Below are positions 17,460 to 25,230 of a stretch of 55,204 nucleotides of DNA, one piece after another. The stretch spans positions 1 to 55,204 of the forward strand of contig CAYVCX010000012.1 of NCBI GenBank assembly GCA_964450435.1, written 5' to 3'. The position numbers were made by a program, and so were the translations under genes. Numbering within the stretch: the stretch's first letter is position 1; the number at the start of each line of letters is the position of its first letter. The notes below the pieces were generated by a model. That model worked only from the letters and a program-made list of their open reading frames with translations, did no database searches and was not told the origin of the DNA. The stretch is from SKLM01 sp964450435. Lineage in GTDB: Bacteria; Chloroflexota; Anaerolineae; B4-G1.

Positions 17460-18881
17460 TCATTGGGGATTCCCTTCCGCCGCCCTTTCGATCCCTCGCA
17501 CAATCTTGTAATAGCCTGTGCAGCGACAGAGGTTGCCACCCAGCCCAATCTCTATCTGCTCCTGGGTGGGCTTGGGGATTTCCTCCAGCAGGTTAGCACC
17601 GGCCATGACGAAGCCGGGAGTACAATACCCGCACTGGACCGCACCTTCGTCGATGAAGGCCTGCTGCACCGGGTGGAGTTCGTCGCCGTCGGCCAGGCCC
17701 GCGACGGTCACGATCTGAGTCCCGTGGGCGCGGGGAGCCGGTGTCAGACAGGCCAACACGGCGATGCCGTCCAGCCAGAGGGTGCACGCTCCGCATTCGC
17801 CCTCGGCACAGCCATCCTTGGCTCCTGTCAGACCAACGTCTTCCCGCAACATGTCGAGCAGTGTCTTGCTGTTGGCCCCCTGCACGACCACGTTCTCCCC
17901 GTTGACCGTACACTCTATGGGCTCGAGCCCTTCGCCACGATGGCGAATGGTCTTCCCGGCCAGACGTGGGAAAACTCCTGTGGTGTCGCCCCATAACATC
18001 GGTGCCGCGTCGGGAACATCACAGCGTTCCTCCCCCTCGCGTAGTGAGGAGAGGACCCGCCGCACCAGCACCTGGATCATCTCCTGACGATAACGAGCTC
18101 CTGCCCGGATGTCGTCGATACAGGAGCTGGCCCTGGCAGCCAGCTTGGCTGCTCTTTCGATACTCTCCTCGTCCATCTCTCTTCCCACAAGCGCGCTTTC
18201 GGCCTCGCGCGCTCGAATCACCGTGGGGGCCGCGCTTCCCATGGTGATGCGGGCCTGAGCCACGACATCCTCATCGAAAGTGAGCACCGCTGCGGCATTG
18301 ACGACAGAGATGGCATGCACGCGCCGAAGGGCAAGCTTCATAAACGTGCCGCGCTGATTCTGCTCCAGGGCAGGGAAGGCAACGTCGGTCACCATCTCGT
18401 TCGAGCGCAGCGCCGTTTCACGGACACCCTGGTAGAAGTCTGGAAACGTCAAGCTCCGCTCGCCATCAACGCTGCGAAGCGTGAGCCGGGCATCGAGAGC
18501 CCACAGCGCCGCGATGGTGTCGTTGGCTGGCGAGGCAGTGACCAGATTGCCGACAATCGTACCCCGATTGCGGAGCTGTGGTGTGCCGACCCGCCAGCAG
18601 GCCAGGGCCAATGGATACCCGCGGTCTAGCAGCAGGTCGGAGGCCACGGCCTGATTGTGGGTCACCGTTGGCCCGACGTGAACGATGTCCTCCTCCACGA
18701 ACACCCGGTTCAGCCCACCGACGCGAGTGACGTCGATGAGCGCCCGGACCTCCCGAGTGCCGCGCTGCAGTTCCACGATCAGGTCGGTGCCACCCGCGAT
18801 GATACGAGCCTCAGCGCCGTGCTCGGCGAGCAGACGTAAGGCGTCCTCAACGCTGGTCGGGGAATAATAGACTTGCCACAT
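17460..18881 (-). CDS. fused FAD-binding and 2Fe-2S subunit of the molybdenum hydroxylase
   Basis: Electron-transfer subunit for the downstream Mo protein. The N-terminal half is the FAD domain (AGGTDLIVELQ near residues 33-43, RNRGTIVGNL near 106-115, then the CO dehydrogenase flavoprotein C-terminal domain). The C-terminal half from about 300 is the two-cluster 2Fe-2S protein: CAEGECGAC for the plant-type cluster, then CGYC and CRC for the helical cluster. The order FAD first, Fe-S second is the reverse of eukaryotic xanthine dehydrogenase. The frame is open 71 codons further upstream, but the ATG at 18881 has AGGAG eight bases before it and the domain starts there (MWQVYYSP). The length of 473 residues equals the two separate subunits added. 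It is the first gene of the operon. Confidence 0.9.
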   Translation of the reverse strand: MWQVYYSPTSVEDALRLLAEHGAEARIIAGGTDLIVELQRGTREVRALIDVTRVGGLNRVFVEEDIVHVGPTVTHNQAVASDLLLDRGYPLALACWRVGTPQLRNRGTIVGNLVTASPANDTIAALWALDARLTLRSVDGERSLTFPDFYQGVRETALRSNEMVTDVAFPALEQNQRGTFMKLALRRVHAISVVNAAAVLTFDEDVVAQARITMGSAAPTVIRAREAESALVGREMDEESIERAAKLAARASSCIDDIRAGARYRQEMIQVLVRRVLSSLREGEERCDVPDAAPMLWGDTTGVFPRLAGKTIRHRGEGLEPIECTVNGENVVVQGANSKTLLDMLREDVGLTGAKDGCAEGECGACTLWLDGIAVLACLTPAPRAHGTQIVTVAGLADGDELHPVQQAFIDEGAVQCGYCTPGFVMAGANLLEEIPKPTQEQIEIGLGGNLCRCTGYYKIVRGIERAAEGNPQ

Positions 18882-19059
18882 GGCCTGTCTCCTGGGCTGC
18901 GATATGATCGATGGAATAACCTGCTGGGGCTTCACAGCAGACGGAAGAAGCCCACTGCAAGACGAGCCGTCTGTTCCGGCTGAAGCCTCTTCCGGGATCT
19001 GCTGTCTCTGGCGTCCGTTCGATACCCTCCGCGCAGATCCTGGCTCTTTCCGTGGACGC
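18882..19059 (-). promoter_or_regulatory. structured 5' leader of the Mo hydroxylase operon
   Basis: About 178 nt separate the predicted start of transcription from the ATG and hold no gene. Four inverted repeats are visible in two interleaved sets: 19054-19059 with 19011-19016 (6 bp), 19033-19040 with 18995-19002 (8 bp), 18967-18973 with 18938-18944 (7 bp), and 18947-18953 with 18927-18933 (7 bp). Interleaving means pseudoknots or mutually exclusive stems. It could be a riboswitch or attenuator, but repeats of this length also arise by chance. Confidence 0.35.
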
Positions 19060-19065
19060 TGGGTA

Positions 19066-19094
19066 AGTATACACGCTCGAACAGTGTTAGGCAA
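19066..19094 (-). promoter_or_regulatory. promoter of the Mo hydroxylase operon
   Basis: Read on the minus strand, TTGCCT (19089-19094), a 17-bp spacer and TATACT (19066-19071) form a good sigma-70 promoter, with transcription starting near 19059. Confidence 0.6.
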
Positions 19095-19130
19095 CCAGCT
19101 GCTCGCACTTTCCCATGCAACCTGGTAGAC

Positions 19131-19158
19131 TATAATACGTAGTCTGTGGCGTCAGACT
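19131..19158 (+). promoter_or_regulatory. -10 element and inverted repeat before the sigma remnant cluster
   Basis: A perfect TATAAT at 19131-19136 has only a weak -35 (TTTCCC, 16 bp upstream). Directly after it AGTCTG (19141-19146) and CAGACT (19153-19158) form a 6-bp inverted repeat around a 6-nt centre, which could be an operator or a short hairpin at the 5' end of the transcript. Confidence 0.45.
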
Positions 19159-19190
19159 CTTGGCACATCGAGGTTTCACGGAGCGAGAAC

Positions 19191-19316
19191 GTGAGCGGCG
19201 AAGAGCCATGGATTGAGGAAGCCCGGAAGGGGGACAAAGCGGTTTTCGGACGCTTGATGAGAACCGATCAGGCACCCACCTATCACTTCACATACCGAAC
19301 GAACTACTATGGATAG
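19191..19316 (+). pseudogene. ECF sigma factor, N-terminal remnant
   Basis: A GTG-initiated frame of 41 codons ending in TAG. Its first half reads EEARKGDKAVFGRLMR, then YHFTYR, which matches the sigma-70 region 2.1 start (compare AQRGNLNAFNELV in the intact sigma factor at 24432-25061). Everything after region 2.1 is missing: regions 2.2 to 4 are not found before the next gene, which starts 15 nt later. I read it as a gene decayed by deletion. A functional micropeptide cannot be excluded. Confidence 0.65.
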
Positions 19317-19330
19317 CAGGGAGGCCCGAC

Positions 19331-20227
19331 ATGAACAAGCCCATTATGCTTTTGGCAGTCTTGACGTTGCTCATGACTGCACTCGCCTGTACCATCACGC
19401 CGCGGATACCGGACCTGGGCATAAACGTGCCGACGATTGAGGTTGGAGACGTGCAGCAAGAGACACACACCGTGCCCCTCGCCAGTCTCGAGTCAGCCGA
19501 AGTGGGGATCATGTTCGGCGCTGGTCGGCTCCGGCTCGGAGCCGGGCCTTCCGACCAGTTGTTGTCTGGGCACTTCCTCTATAACGTCGACCAATGGGCC
19601 CCGGAGATTGCCCTGGAGGGAGACATTCTCACCGTCAGACAGGGCGGCGATGCTGCCAAGTGGGGTATCCCGAGTGGGAACGTCCGCAACAGCTGGGAGC
19701 TTGGGTTCTCCCCTCAGGTGCCTCTGAACGTGAACCTCCGGGCGGGAGCCGGGCAAGGCGACCTCGACTTCACAGATCTGAAGGTAGCGGGCCTGGACAT
19801 CGAGATTGGAGCCGGCGATTTCAACCTCCGCTTCGACAGGCCAAATCCCGTCCCAATGGACCACGTCACTCTGGACACCGGAGCCTCCAGGATCCAGGTC
19901 ATCAAAATCGGGAACGCCAGTCCCGAGACAATGAGGCTCCGAGGGGGTGTTGGTGACCTCTCACTAGACTTCACCGGCGAGTGGACCCGCTCAGCCGAGA
20001 TCACGATCCGGGCGGGTGCGGGAGCGCTCACCCTGCGTCTGCCAGATGACGTGGGCGTCGAGGTGGAGGCGAAGGCGGGCCTGGCGAATGTGGACGCCTA
20101 CGGACTGAGACAGATGGGGCGCACATACACAAACGATGCCTTCGGCGAGACCGAGATCGAGTTGCACATCGACATCATAGCCGGCGTGGGCAACATTCGT
20201 CTGATCGACGACAGCGTCGCCGAGTAA
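19331..20227 (+). CDS. toast-rack/DUF2154-type lipoprotein
   Basis: Predicted lipoprotein of 298 residues. The signal peptide MLLAVLTLLMTALAC ends in an acceptable lipobox. The rest is a right-handed beta-solenoid-like array of repeated motifs (AEVGIMFGAGRLRLGAG, NVNLRAGAGQGDLDF, DIEIGAGDFNLRF, IRAGAGALTLRL, IIAGVGNIRL), the pattern of toast-rack N and DUF2154/DUF4097-like domains. Such proteins sit in sensor and stress loci of many Gram-positive and Chloroflexota genomes, but their activity is unknown. AGGGAGG lies seven bases before the ATG. It stands between the sigma remnant and a broken bactofilin-like gene, so it may be the surviving part of a once larger sigma-controlled unit. The stop is TAA. 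Confidence 0.75.
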   Translation: MNKPIMLLAVLTLLMTALACTITPRIPDLGINVPTIEVGDVQQETHTVPLASLESAEVGIMFGAGRLRLGAGPSDQLLSGHFLYNVDQWAPEIALEGDILTVRQGGDAAKWGIPSGNVRNSWELGFSPQVPLNVNLRAGAGQGDLDFTDLKVAGLDIEIGAGDFNLRFDRPNPVPMDHVTLDTGASRIQVIKIGNASPETMRLRGGVGDLSLDFTGEWTRSAEITIRAGAGALTLRLPDDVGVEVEAKAGLANVDAYGLRQMGRTYTNDAFGETEIELHIDIIAGVGNIRLIDDSVAE

Positions 20228-20248
20228 CCTGCTGAAGGGGAGTTGGAA

Positions 20249-21253
20249 ATGCGCAAGCACATACTGGTCTTGTCTGCTCTCATAGTCCTGGGAGGGCTGC
20301 TGCTCTCGGGGATGCCGGTGGCAGCGGCCAGCAATCCACCGGACGGCGGCATCTTCATCTAGGACGAGGACTTCGCGCTGGGGAGAGGTGAAGAGCTGGA
20401 CGGCGATCTAGTAGTAGTCCACGGCGACGTAACTCTCCGGGTCCGGAGTCGAATCCAGGGGAATGCTGTCATCTGGAACGGAGATGCCGACGTAAACGGC
20501 GTCATTGAGGGAGACCTGGTCGTCGCTAACGGACACATCCGGCTGGGACAGCATGCCCACGTGTACGGCGACGTCATATGCGGCTGGAATTGTAACCTCG
20601 AGCGGGAGGAGGGCGCGCGCGTACTCGGTGATATCGTCGCCAGCCCGTCCTTGCGGGGCATTCCCTTTGACCAGTCAGCCGGGCCGGGTTTCCAGGTTCA
20701 GATACCACCACCTGACCGGAGGCCCTTCTGGCAGTCTGGTCTCGAACAGTTGCTGAGGTGGACGATCTGGACCGTGCGGCGCGTGCTGACGATTCTGGTC
20801 GTCGCTGGAATAGGCGGCGCGGTGGCGTTGGTCTGGCCCGACGCGACAGCTCAGGTCGGACATATCGCCCTGCAGTCGCCAGGGCCAAGCCTGGGGGTCG
20901 GATTCCTGGCGCTCCTGGCAGGCACCGCGTTAGTCATCGCTCTGGCGGTCACGATCTGCCTCTCGCCGGTTGCAGCGCTGACCGCACTCGCCCTCGGTGC
21001 CGTCGGCCTCTTCGGCTGGGTGGCGATTGGCACATATAGGAGAAGAAATGAACCTGCGCCTTCTTACCACGCTATCAGCGCTCGTGTTGGTGGTGGCTGC
21101 ATGTGGAACAAGAGCCGAACCCGCCCTCCACACCGAGGCCGGTACGCCGCCGACAGGCCCAGCGGTCGAAGAGAGCCCTTTGTCGCCGCCGCCAACCCCG
21201 ACCAGACCGGAGCCAGTGGAGCAGAGCCGCAGTCCGATTGCGGTGCCTTTTGA
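20249..21253 (+). pseudogene. bactofilin-like membrane protein gene with internal TAG and lost 3' end
   Basis: The start ATG has AAGGGGAG seven bases upstream and a normal signal peptide (HILVLSALIVLGGLLLSG). Codon 38 is TAG (20360-20362). The same frame then continues cleanly with EDFALGRGEELDGDLVVV-like polymer-forming repeats (about 39-110) and two hydrophobic spans (LTILVVAGIGGAVALV, FLALLAGTALVIALAV). After LFGWVAIGT near 21030 the typical C-terminal tail is missing, and the frame runs on into the next gene up to TGA at 21251-21253. So the gene has a nonsense codon and an apparently fused 3' end. Without readthrough only a 37-residue secreted peptide or an internal restart would be made. 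Confidence 0.75.
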
Positions 21254-21518
21254 GGCGCCGTCAGAGGTCGTGGAGGCCGCCCGGGAGCACGTGGCGACCC
21301 AGATGGACATCTCGACCGAGGCAATGGAGGTCGTCGCTACAGCCGCCGTTGAGTGGTCGGACGCGAGCTTGGGCTGCCCCGATCCGGGGAAGCTCTATGC
21401 CCAGGTCATAACGCCAGGTTACCGGATCATCCTGGAGGTCGAGGGCAGAGAGATCGAGGTGCACACAGATCAAGAGGGGCGAAATGTCGTCATCTGCAAC
21501 GGCAGCCGCGATCGCTAG
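21048..21518 (+). CDS. small lipoprotein with LGCP/TPGY domain
   Basis: A 156-residue lipoprotein: signal peptide LLTTLSALVLVVAACG, a Pro-rich linker, then a compact domain from about residue 70 with the conserved-looking blocks VEWSDASLGCPDPG, TPGYRI and VHTDQEGRNVVIC. The two Cys (LGCP and VIC) may form a disulfide. I have seen this arrangement in hypothetical proteins of Chloroflexota and cyanobacteria, but no function is known. The ATG at 21048 follows AGGAGA closely, which decides the start over upstream in-frame codons. It overlaps the runaway frame of the broken gene before it. It ends in TAG, 117 bp before a convergent gene. Confidence 0.75.
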   Translation: MNLRLLTTLSALVLVVAACGTRAEPALHTEAGTPPTGPAVEESPLSPPPTPTRPEPVEQSRSPIAVPFEAPSEVVEAAREHVATQMDISTEAMEVVATAAVEWSDASLGCPDPGKLYAQVITPGYRIILEVEGREIEVHTDQEGRNVVICNGSRDR

Positions 21519-21598
21519 AAGACTCCACCCGGCACCGGGCCGACCTCTGGACACCATCCGAGAGAGGAACACCGGGACGGCTTCTCCGCTGGCAGCAG

Positions 21599-21624
21599 CC
21601 CCGCAGTGTGCTCAAGCTGCGGGG
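21599..21624. terminator. hairpin between convergent lipoprotein and deacetylase genes
   Basis: CCCCGCAG (21599-21606) and CTGCGGGG (21617-21624) form a perfect 8-bp GC-rich stem with a 10-nt loop, midway between two convergent genes. There is no strong T-run, so termination is inferred from place and shape. Confidence 0.55.
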
Positions 21625-21635
21625 TCGCTCATCCA

Positions 21636-22538
21636 CTAGGGCTCGCCTTCAAGCTTTGCGATGAAGACCGCCAGGCTGTCCCCGCCCTGGATACGCACGC
21701 GGGGCATCTCGAAGAGATCCTCCCGAGAGTACGTCCGTCCCCATTCCGTCGTGACTGCACCCCAGTAACCTGCTGATTCGAGCACCGCGATGACATCCTC
21801 ATCTCGACGCCCCGACGGGTAGCAGAAGAAACGCGGCGCTCTTCCTACGTGCTGTTCAATCGCCTCTTTGATGCCTAGGATCTGATACACGAGGAAGTCG
21901 TACGAGCGACCACGCAGATCGACGTGATCTCGGCCGTGGGCCTGGATGGACATGCCGGCCTCGGCCATCTCTCGCATCTGGGCCCAGGTCAAGTACTCGT
22001 CGCTCTCGTGATGAGCGGGCGTGGCCAGCACGAAGAAGGTGGCAGGGTAACCGTAGTCCAGCAACCTCGGGAACACGACCTCGTAGGCATCGCGGTAACC
22101 ATCGTCGAATGTAAGCACGACGGGTTTCTCCGGTAGCGGATATCCTTCTGTCAAGGCGAGGTAGACATCAGTGAGGGTGATGGCACGGTAGCCCGCTTGA
22201 TCCAGATACCGCAGTTGCGCCTCGAAGGCGGCCGGTGAGACGGTCAGATCGCGACGATACACATCGGCATCGGCCGGCGGTTCGGACACATAGTGGTACA
22301 TGAGAATCGGAACGCTCACTTCGTCAGGGAGGGGGACAGAGGTGGGCGTCAGCGTTGGCTCAACAAGCGTCCGGCTGGTTGAGCCCCTCGGCCCCTCAGC
22401 GGGCAGGGCCAATTCGGGCAACTCCCAGCGCCCATAGGTTGGACGCACAAAGACCGCTCCGAGCATAAGCGCTACCAGGACCGAGCCAAGCGTCAGGCCG
22501 ATGAGGACCGTGTCCGATGACTTCAGATTCAAGGGCAT
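21636..22538 (-). CDS. polysaccharide deacetylase (NodB domain), membrane-anchored
   Basis: Carbohydrate esterase family 4 enzyme acting outside the membrane on N-acetylated glycans such as peptidoglycan or exopolysaccharide. Residues 14-33 form an N-terminal anchor (IGLTLGSVLVALMLGAVFV), followed by a Pro/Thr linker. The NodB domain has PILMYHYVS, motif 1 TFDDGYRD with the metal and catalytic Asp pair, and motif 2 HGRDHVDL with the metal His residues. The later RFFCYPSGRRDEDV block is also typical. I start it at the ATG 22538; an upstream in-frame TTG adds 11 residues without a better ribosome site. A pair of 11-bp direct repeats lies upstream. The stop is TAG. The substrate is not known. 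Confidence 0.88.
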   Translation of the reverse strand: MPLNLKSSDTVLIGLTLGSVLVALMLGAVFVRPTYGRWELPELALPAEGPRGSTSRTLVEPTLTPTSVPLPDEVSVPILMYHYVSEPPADADVYRRDLTVSPAAFEAQLRYLDQAGYRAITLTDVYLALTEGYPLPEKPVVLTFDDGYRDAYEVVFPRLLDYGYPATFFVLATPAHHESDEYLTWAQMREMAEAGMSIQAHGRDHVDLRGRSYDFLVYQILGIKEAIEQHVGRAPRFFCYPSGRRDEDVIAVLESAGYWGAVTTEWGRTYSREDLFEMPRVRIQGGDSLAVFIAKLEGEP

Positions 22539-22796
22539 GTCGGCAGGTCTCTCAATCCTTCGGCACTGCAATCACTCGAAGATTGCCTCGTACCGTCCGT
22601 CGCTCAGGGGACAACGGAACAGTGCACGAACGGGCTCCTGGCTTCGAACGGGCCCCATGCTCGCGCACAGCGGGACCTTGGCGGACGGTCAAGAAACGCC
22701 CGATCGAAGAGCAATTCTTGAAGACGGTCAAGACGCACGATAACCGGAAACGACATCCCTGTCAAGCATGGAGTATGCGGCAACCGACACTGGCGT

Positions 22797-23312
22797 CTAG
22801 GATCGCTCAAGGTGAGAATCATACCAGCTGTTGAGGACCTTGCGGGTGGCTCGGAAGGCCAGGGGAGGCAGCTCCTGCGGCGAGAAGAAGGCCGCGCGGT
22901 CTGCATCATCGGCGGCACGTAACCGGCCTCCCACGCATCGAGCCAGGTAAACGATCACGATATCGGCCCCAGCCTCGTGCTCTTGTCCGCCGACCACGTC
23001 CAGCAGCTCCGTGATCTCGATGTCAATCCCGGTCTCCTCTCTGCACTCACGCACCGCGGCGTCGGCCGGGGTCTCATCGAAGTCAACGAAGCCACCGGGA
23101 AAAGTCCACAGTCCGCGGCGCGGTTCCATGCTCCGTCGGACGAGAAGCACCTGGCCGTTGCGCTCTATGATGGCACCAGCGGCAACCTTGTGCTCACGGA
23201 ATACCACCCTGCCGCAGGCAGGACAGAAGCGCCGCGCCCGCCCGAAGGCCTCTCTTTCCTCGAGCACGTGACCGCACCGGGGGCAGTAGTTCAGTTCGAT
23301 AGAATTCGCCAA
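22797..23312 (-). CDS. Nudix hydrolase with N-terminal zinc ribbon
   Basis: Cytosolic nucleoside-diphosphate-linked pyrophosphatase. Residues 9-33 are a Cys4 zinc ribbon (CPRCG and CPACG), as in the NADH pyrophosphatase subgroup. The Nudix box GX5EX7REUXEEXGU is complete: it begins GGFVDFDE and ends RECREETGI near residue 95. At 171 residues it lacks the extra N-terminal domain of NudC, so ADP-ribose, NADH or another substrate is possible. The start is TTG at 23312, supported by GAGGAG seven bases upstream. The stop is TAG. It stands alone on the minus strand, between the deacetylase and the anti-sigma gene. Confidence 0.9.
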   Translation of the reverse strand: MANSIELNYCPRCGHVLEEREAFGRARRFCPACGRVVFREHKVAAGAIIERNGQVLLVRRSMEPRRGLWTFPGGFVDFDETPADAAVRECREETGIDIEITELLDVVGGQEHEAGADIVIVYLARCVGGRLRAADDADRAAFFSPQELPPLAFRATRKVLNSWYDSHLERS

Positions 23313-23397
23313 GCGGGGCTCCTCGGATAGCTGCCAGGGGTGACTTGTGGATCCTCAGCGCGGCTTTCGAACCCTGAAGCTTCCGGTGGTCGGGGTG

Positions 23398-24435
23398 CTA
23401 GCCGCGGCGTGCCCGCCAAGCCTGGATCGTGGTGACGGTGAGCGCGAGGGCAGCAAGACCCAGCATGACCTCCAGCGCTCTCCAGGCCAGGGGCGCAGGG
23501 CCCGGCAGCCCCGGTCCGTCGTCCTCGGGAATCGGCAGAGGCGTCACATCGAGTTCTTCCGGAGTAGGCGCCAGCAGCTCCAATTCGTCCTCGGAAGGAC
23601 CCGGCTCTTCAGCCGGGATGGTTGGTGTCACAACAGATTCGCCACGCACCGTCGGAGCAACAGTCGGGACAGCAAGAGACGAGCCCCTTTCTGTGGGATC
23701 TGCGTCCGCGGCTGGGGGAACTGAGACTCCAGCCCCAGGGGGCGCCTCTGCAGCCTTCGTTGCCGCAACCACAGTTTCTTCAGCTTCCGTTTTTGTAGTC
23801 TCAGCGTCCACTTCTGGCGCCTCCGCCATCTCGGCCGCGACCTCCTCACTCTCAGCTCCCACATCCATCCCCTCACGCGAGGCTTCCGGCGAGGCCAGAG
23901 GAACTGATGTAAACTCGGGTGCGGCTTCACTCTCCTCCTCAAGCTCCAGCACCATCGGCGCCGCTTCCTCCGCCGACCACATGGGTTCGGGCGCGGAGAC
24001 GTAGCCCCCCACACCGGGCAGGAGCAGGTCACCAGCCAACACAACGACGAACAGCAAGCTGACAACCACAGTCGCTGCAGTCAGCAGCGGCGCGGCCCAA
24101 GCACGGCGAGGCTCTGGTGCAAGAGCAGGTTGGCGACGCCCGACCACCGATTCGGATAGAATGAAGTTCCGCGGAGCAGAGACTTGAGGGAGCTCGCGCA
24201 TCATCGAGACCGTCTGATGCAACGCTCTCAGCTCGGCCCGCAGAGCCGGGTCCTGCGACAGCCGTGCCTCCAGCTGCTCCCGCTCTCTGATGGTCAGCTC
24301 CTCATCGAGGTATGCTGAGAGCAACTCATCCCGTCTCTCTTCTTCGCGCTTCGATCGTCCGAGAAACCGCAGCATTGCCATAGTCTCTGAAGCCTGCTTC
24401 CTAGTGCTTTCCGTCCTACCTCTTCCCTCTGTCAC
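23398..24435 (-). CDS. putative anti-sigma factor, membrane-anchored, without zinc motif
   Basis: Probable partner of the sigma factor encoded immediately upstream. The N-terminal 80 residues (DELLSAYLDEELTIRERE, then RLSQDPALRAEL) have the helical layout of an anti-sigma domain, but the usual His-x3-Cys-x2-Cys zinc ligands are absent. A membrane span follows near 115-135 (LLTAATVVVSLLFVVVLAG). The rest outside is a long acidic, Pro/Thr/Ala-rich region ending in a second span near the C-terminus. The GTG start overlaps the sigma stop by 4 nt (GTGA), implying translational coupling; ATG codons 18 and 20 codons later are alternatives that keep the whole domain. The stop is TAG. Confidence 0.75.
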   Translation of the reverse strand: MTEGRGRTESTRKQASETMAMLRFLGRSKREEERRDELLSAYLDEELTIREREQLEARLSQDPALRAELRALHQTVSMMRELPQVSAPRNFILSESVVGRRQPALAPEPRRAWAAPLLTAATVVVSLLFVVVLAGDLLLPGVGGYVSAPEPMWSAEEAAPMVLELEEESEAAPEFTSVPLASPEASREGMDVGAESEEVAAEMAEAPEVDAETTKTEAEETVVAATKAAEAPPGAGVSVPPAADADPTERGSSLAVPTVAPTVRGESVVTPTIPAEEPGPSEDELELLAPTPEELDVTPLPIPEDDGPGLPGPAPLAWRALEVMLGLAALALTVTTIQAWRARRG

Positions 24436-25061
24436 TTAAGACGATATTGAGTGGGTAAAAGTTCCCCGCGTTCGCGGAGATAATCCCGAAGCTTGGCTCG
24501 GGCCCGCGCAAGACGCGACTTCACCGTGCCCAGGGGAACGTCTGTCGTCTCGGCGACCTCCTCATAGCTGAACCCCTGCACGTCGGCCAGCACCAGAGTA
24601 ACCCGCTGATCTGGTGGAAGCGCAAGAATGCCAGCCTCAATCACGCGCGCCATAGCCTTGCGCTCTGCGTGCTCCTCCGGCCCCTCAGCATCGCTGACGA
24701 GTGCCGGATTCGCTTCCTCGTCAATCTCAAAATCCTCAATAGACGTGGCAGGCTGTCGCTTGCGCCGGCGCAGTTCGTCGTAGCATGCGTTGGACACAAT
24801 GCGCATCAGCCACGACTTGAAGGAACTGGGATACTTGCCGCGGAAGCCGTCGATGTTCTGGTAGGCGGAGATAAATGCCTCCTGGGTAGCGTCGGAGGCC
24901 GAGGCAGGGTCCCCCATGATCCGATAAGCGAGGTTATAGACCCGATCCTGGTAGGCCAGCACCAATTCATTGAAAGCGTTCAGGTTCCCCCGTTGAGCGG
25001 AGGCGATCAAGCTTTCTTCGTCTATCTTCTCTCTCAAGGCCACTTCTGTCGTCAGCAGCAC
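24432..25061 (-). CDS. RNA polymerase ECF sigma factor
   Basis: Sigma-70 family, extracytoplasmic-function type, 209 residues. Region 2 reads AQRGNLNAFNELVLAYQDRV, YNLAYRIMGD and DATQEAFISAYQNIDGF; region 4 reads LPPDQRVTLVLADVQGFSYE, then VPLGTVKSRLARARAKLR. Both regions are complete, with a 40-residue acidic linker between. It should recruit RNA polymerase to envelope-stress-type promoters and be held by the anti-sigma factor that overlaps its 3' end. The start is GTG at 25061 just 22 nt after the predicted transcription start, with a weak ribosome site. Target promoters could not be deduced, since the promoter before it looks like normal sigma-70. Confidence 0.93.
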   Translation of the reverse strand: MLLTTEVALREKIDEESLIASAQRGNLNAFNELVLAYQDRVYNLAYRIMGDPASASDATQEAFISAYQNIDGFRGKYPSSFKSWLMRIVSNACYDELRRRKRQPATSIEDFEIDEEANPALVSDAEGPEEHAERKAMARVIEAGILALPPDQRVTLVLADVQGFSYEEVAETTDVPLGTVKSRLARARAKLRDYLRERGELLPTQYRLK

Positions 25062-25089
25062 CTAGCAATCCGTGCGGGGTCTACAACGT

Positions 25090-25118
25090 ATTATCACACA
25101 AAGCGCGGTTCGCGTCAA
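25090..25118 (-). promoter_or_regulatory. promoter of the sigma/anti-sigma operon
   Basis: On the minus strand TTGACG (25113-25118), a 17-bp spacer and GATAAT (25090-25095) preceded by TGT form an extended sigma-70 promoter. Confidence 0.6.
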
Positions 25119-25230
25119 CGGCGACAGGCAGCCGCGCCCGGTGGAGAGGCTCCCGATGGTTGGGCGACATCAGCCCAGCGAACGAAGGGCCTTGCATGCC
25201 CGGAACGACCGTGGCCCCAGACGGGACCGC

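Noticed and set aside
9560..20362. Genome-wide reading of TAG as an amino acid (for example pyrrolysine)
   Set aside because: At least fifteen genes in the window end properly in TAG, several just before the next gene or a terminator, and no pyl gene or CUA tRNA is present here.
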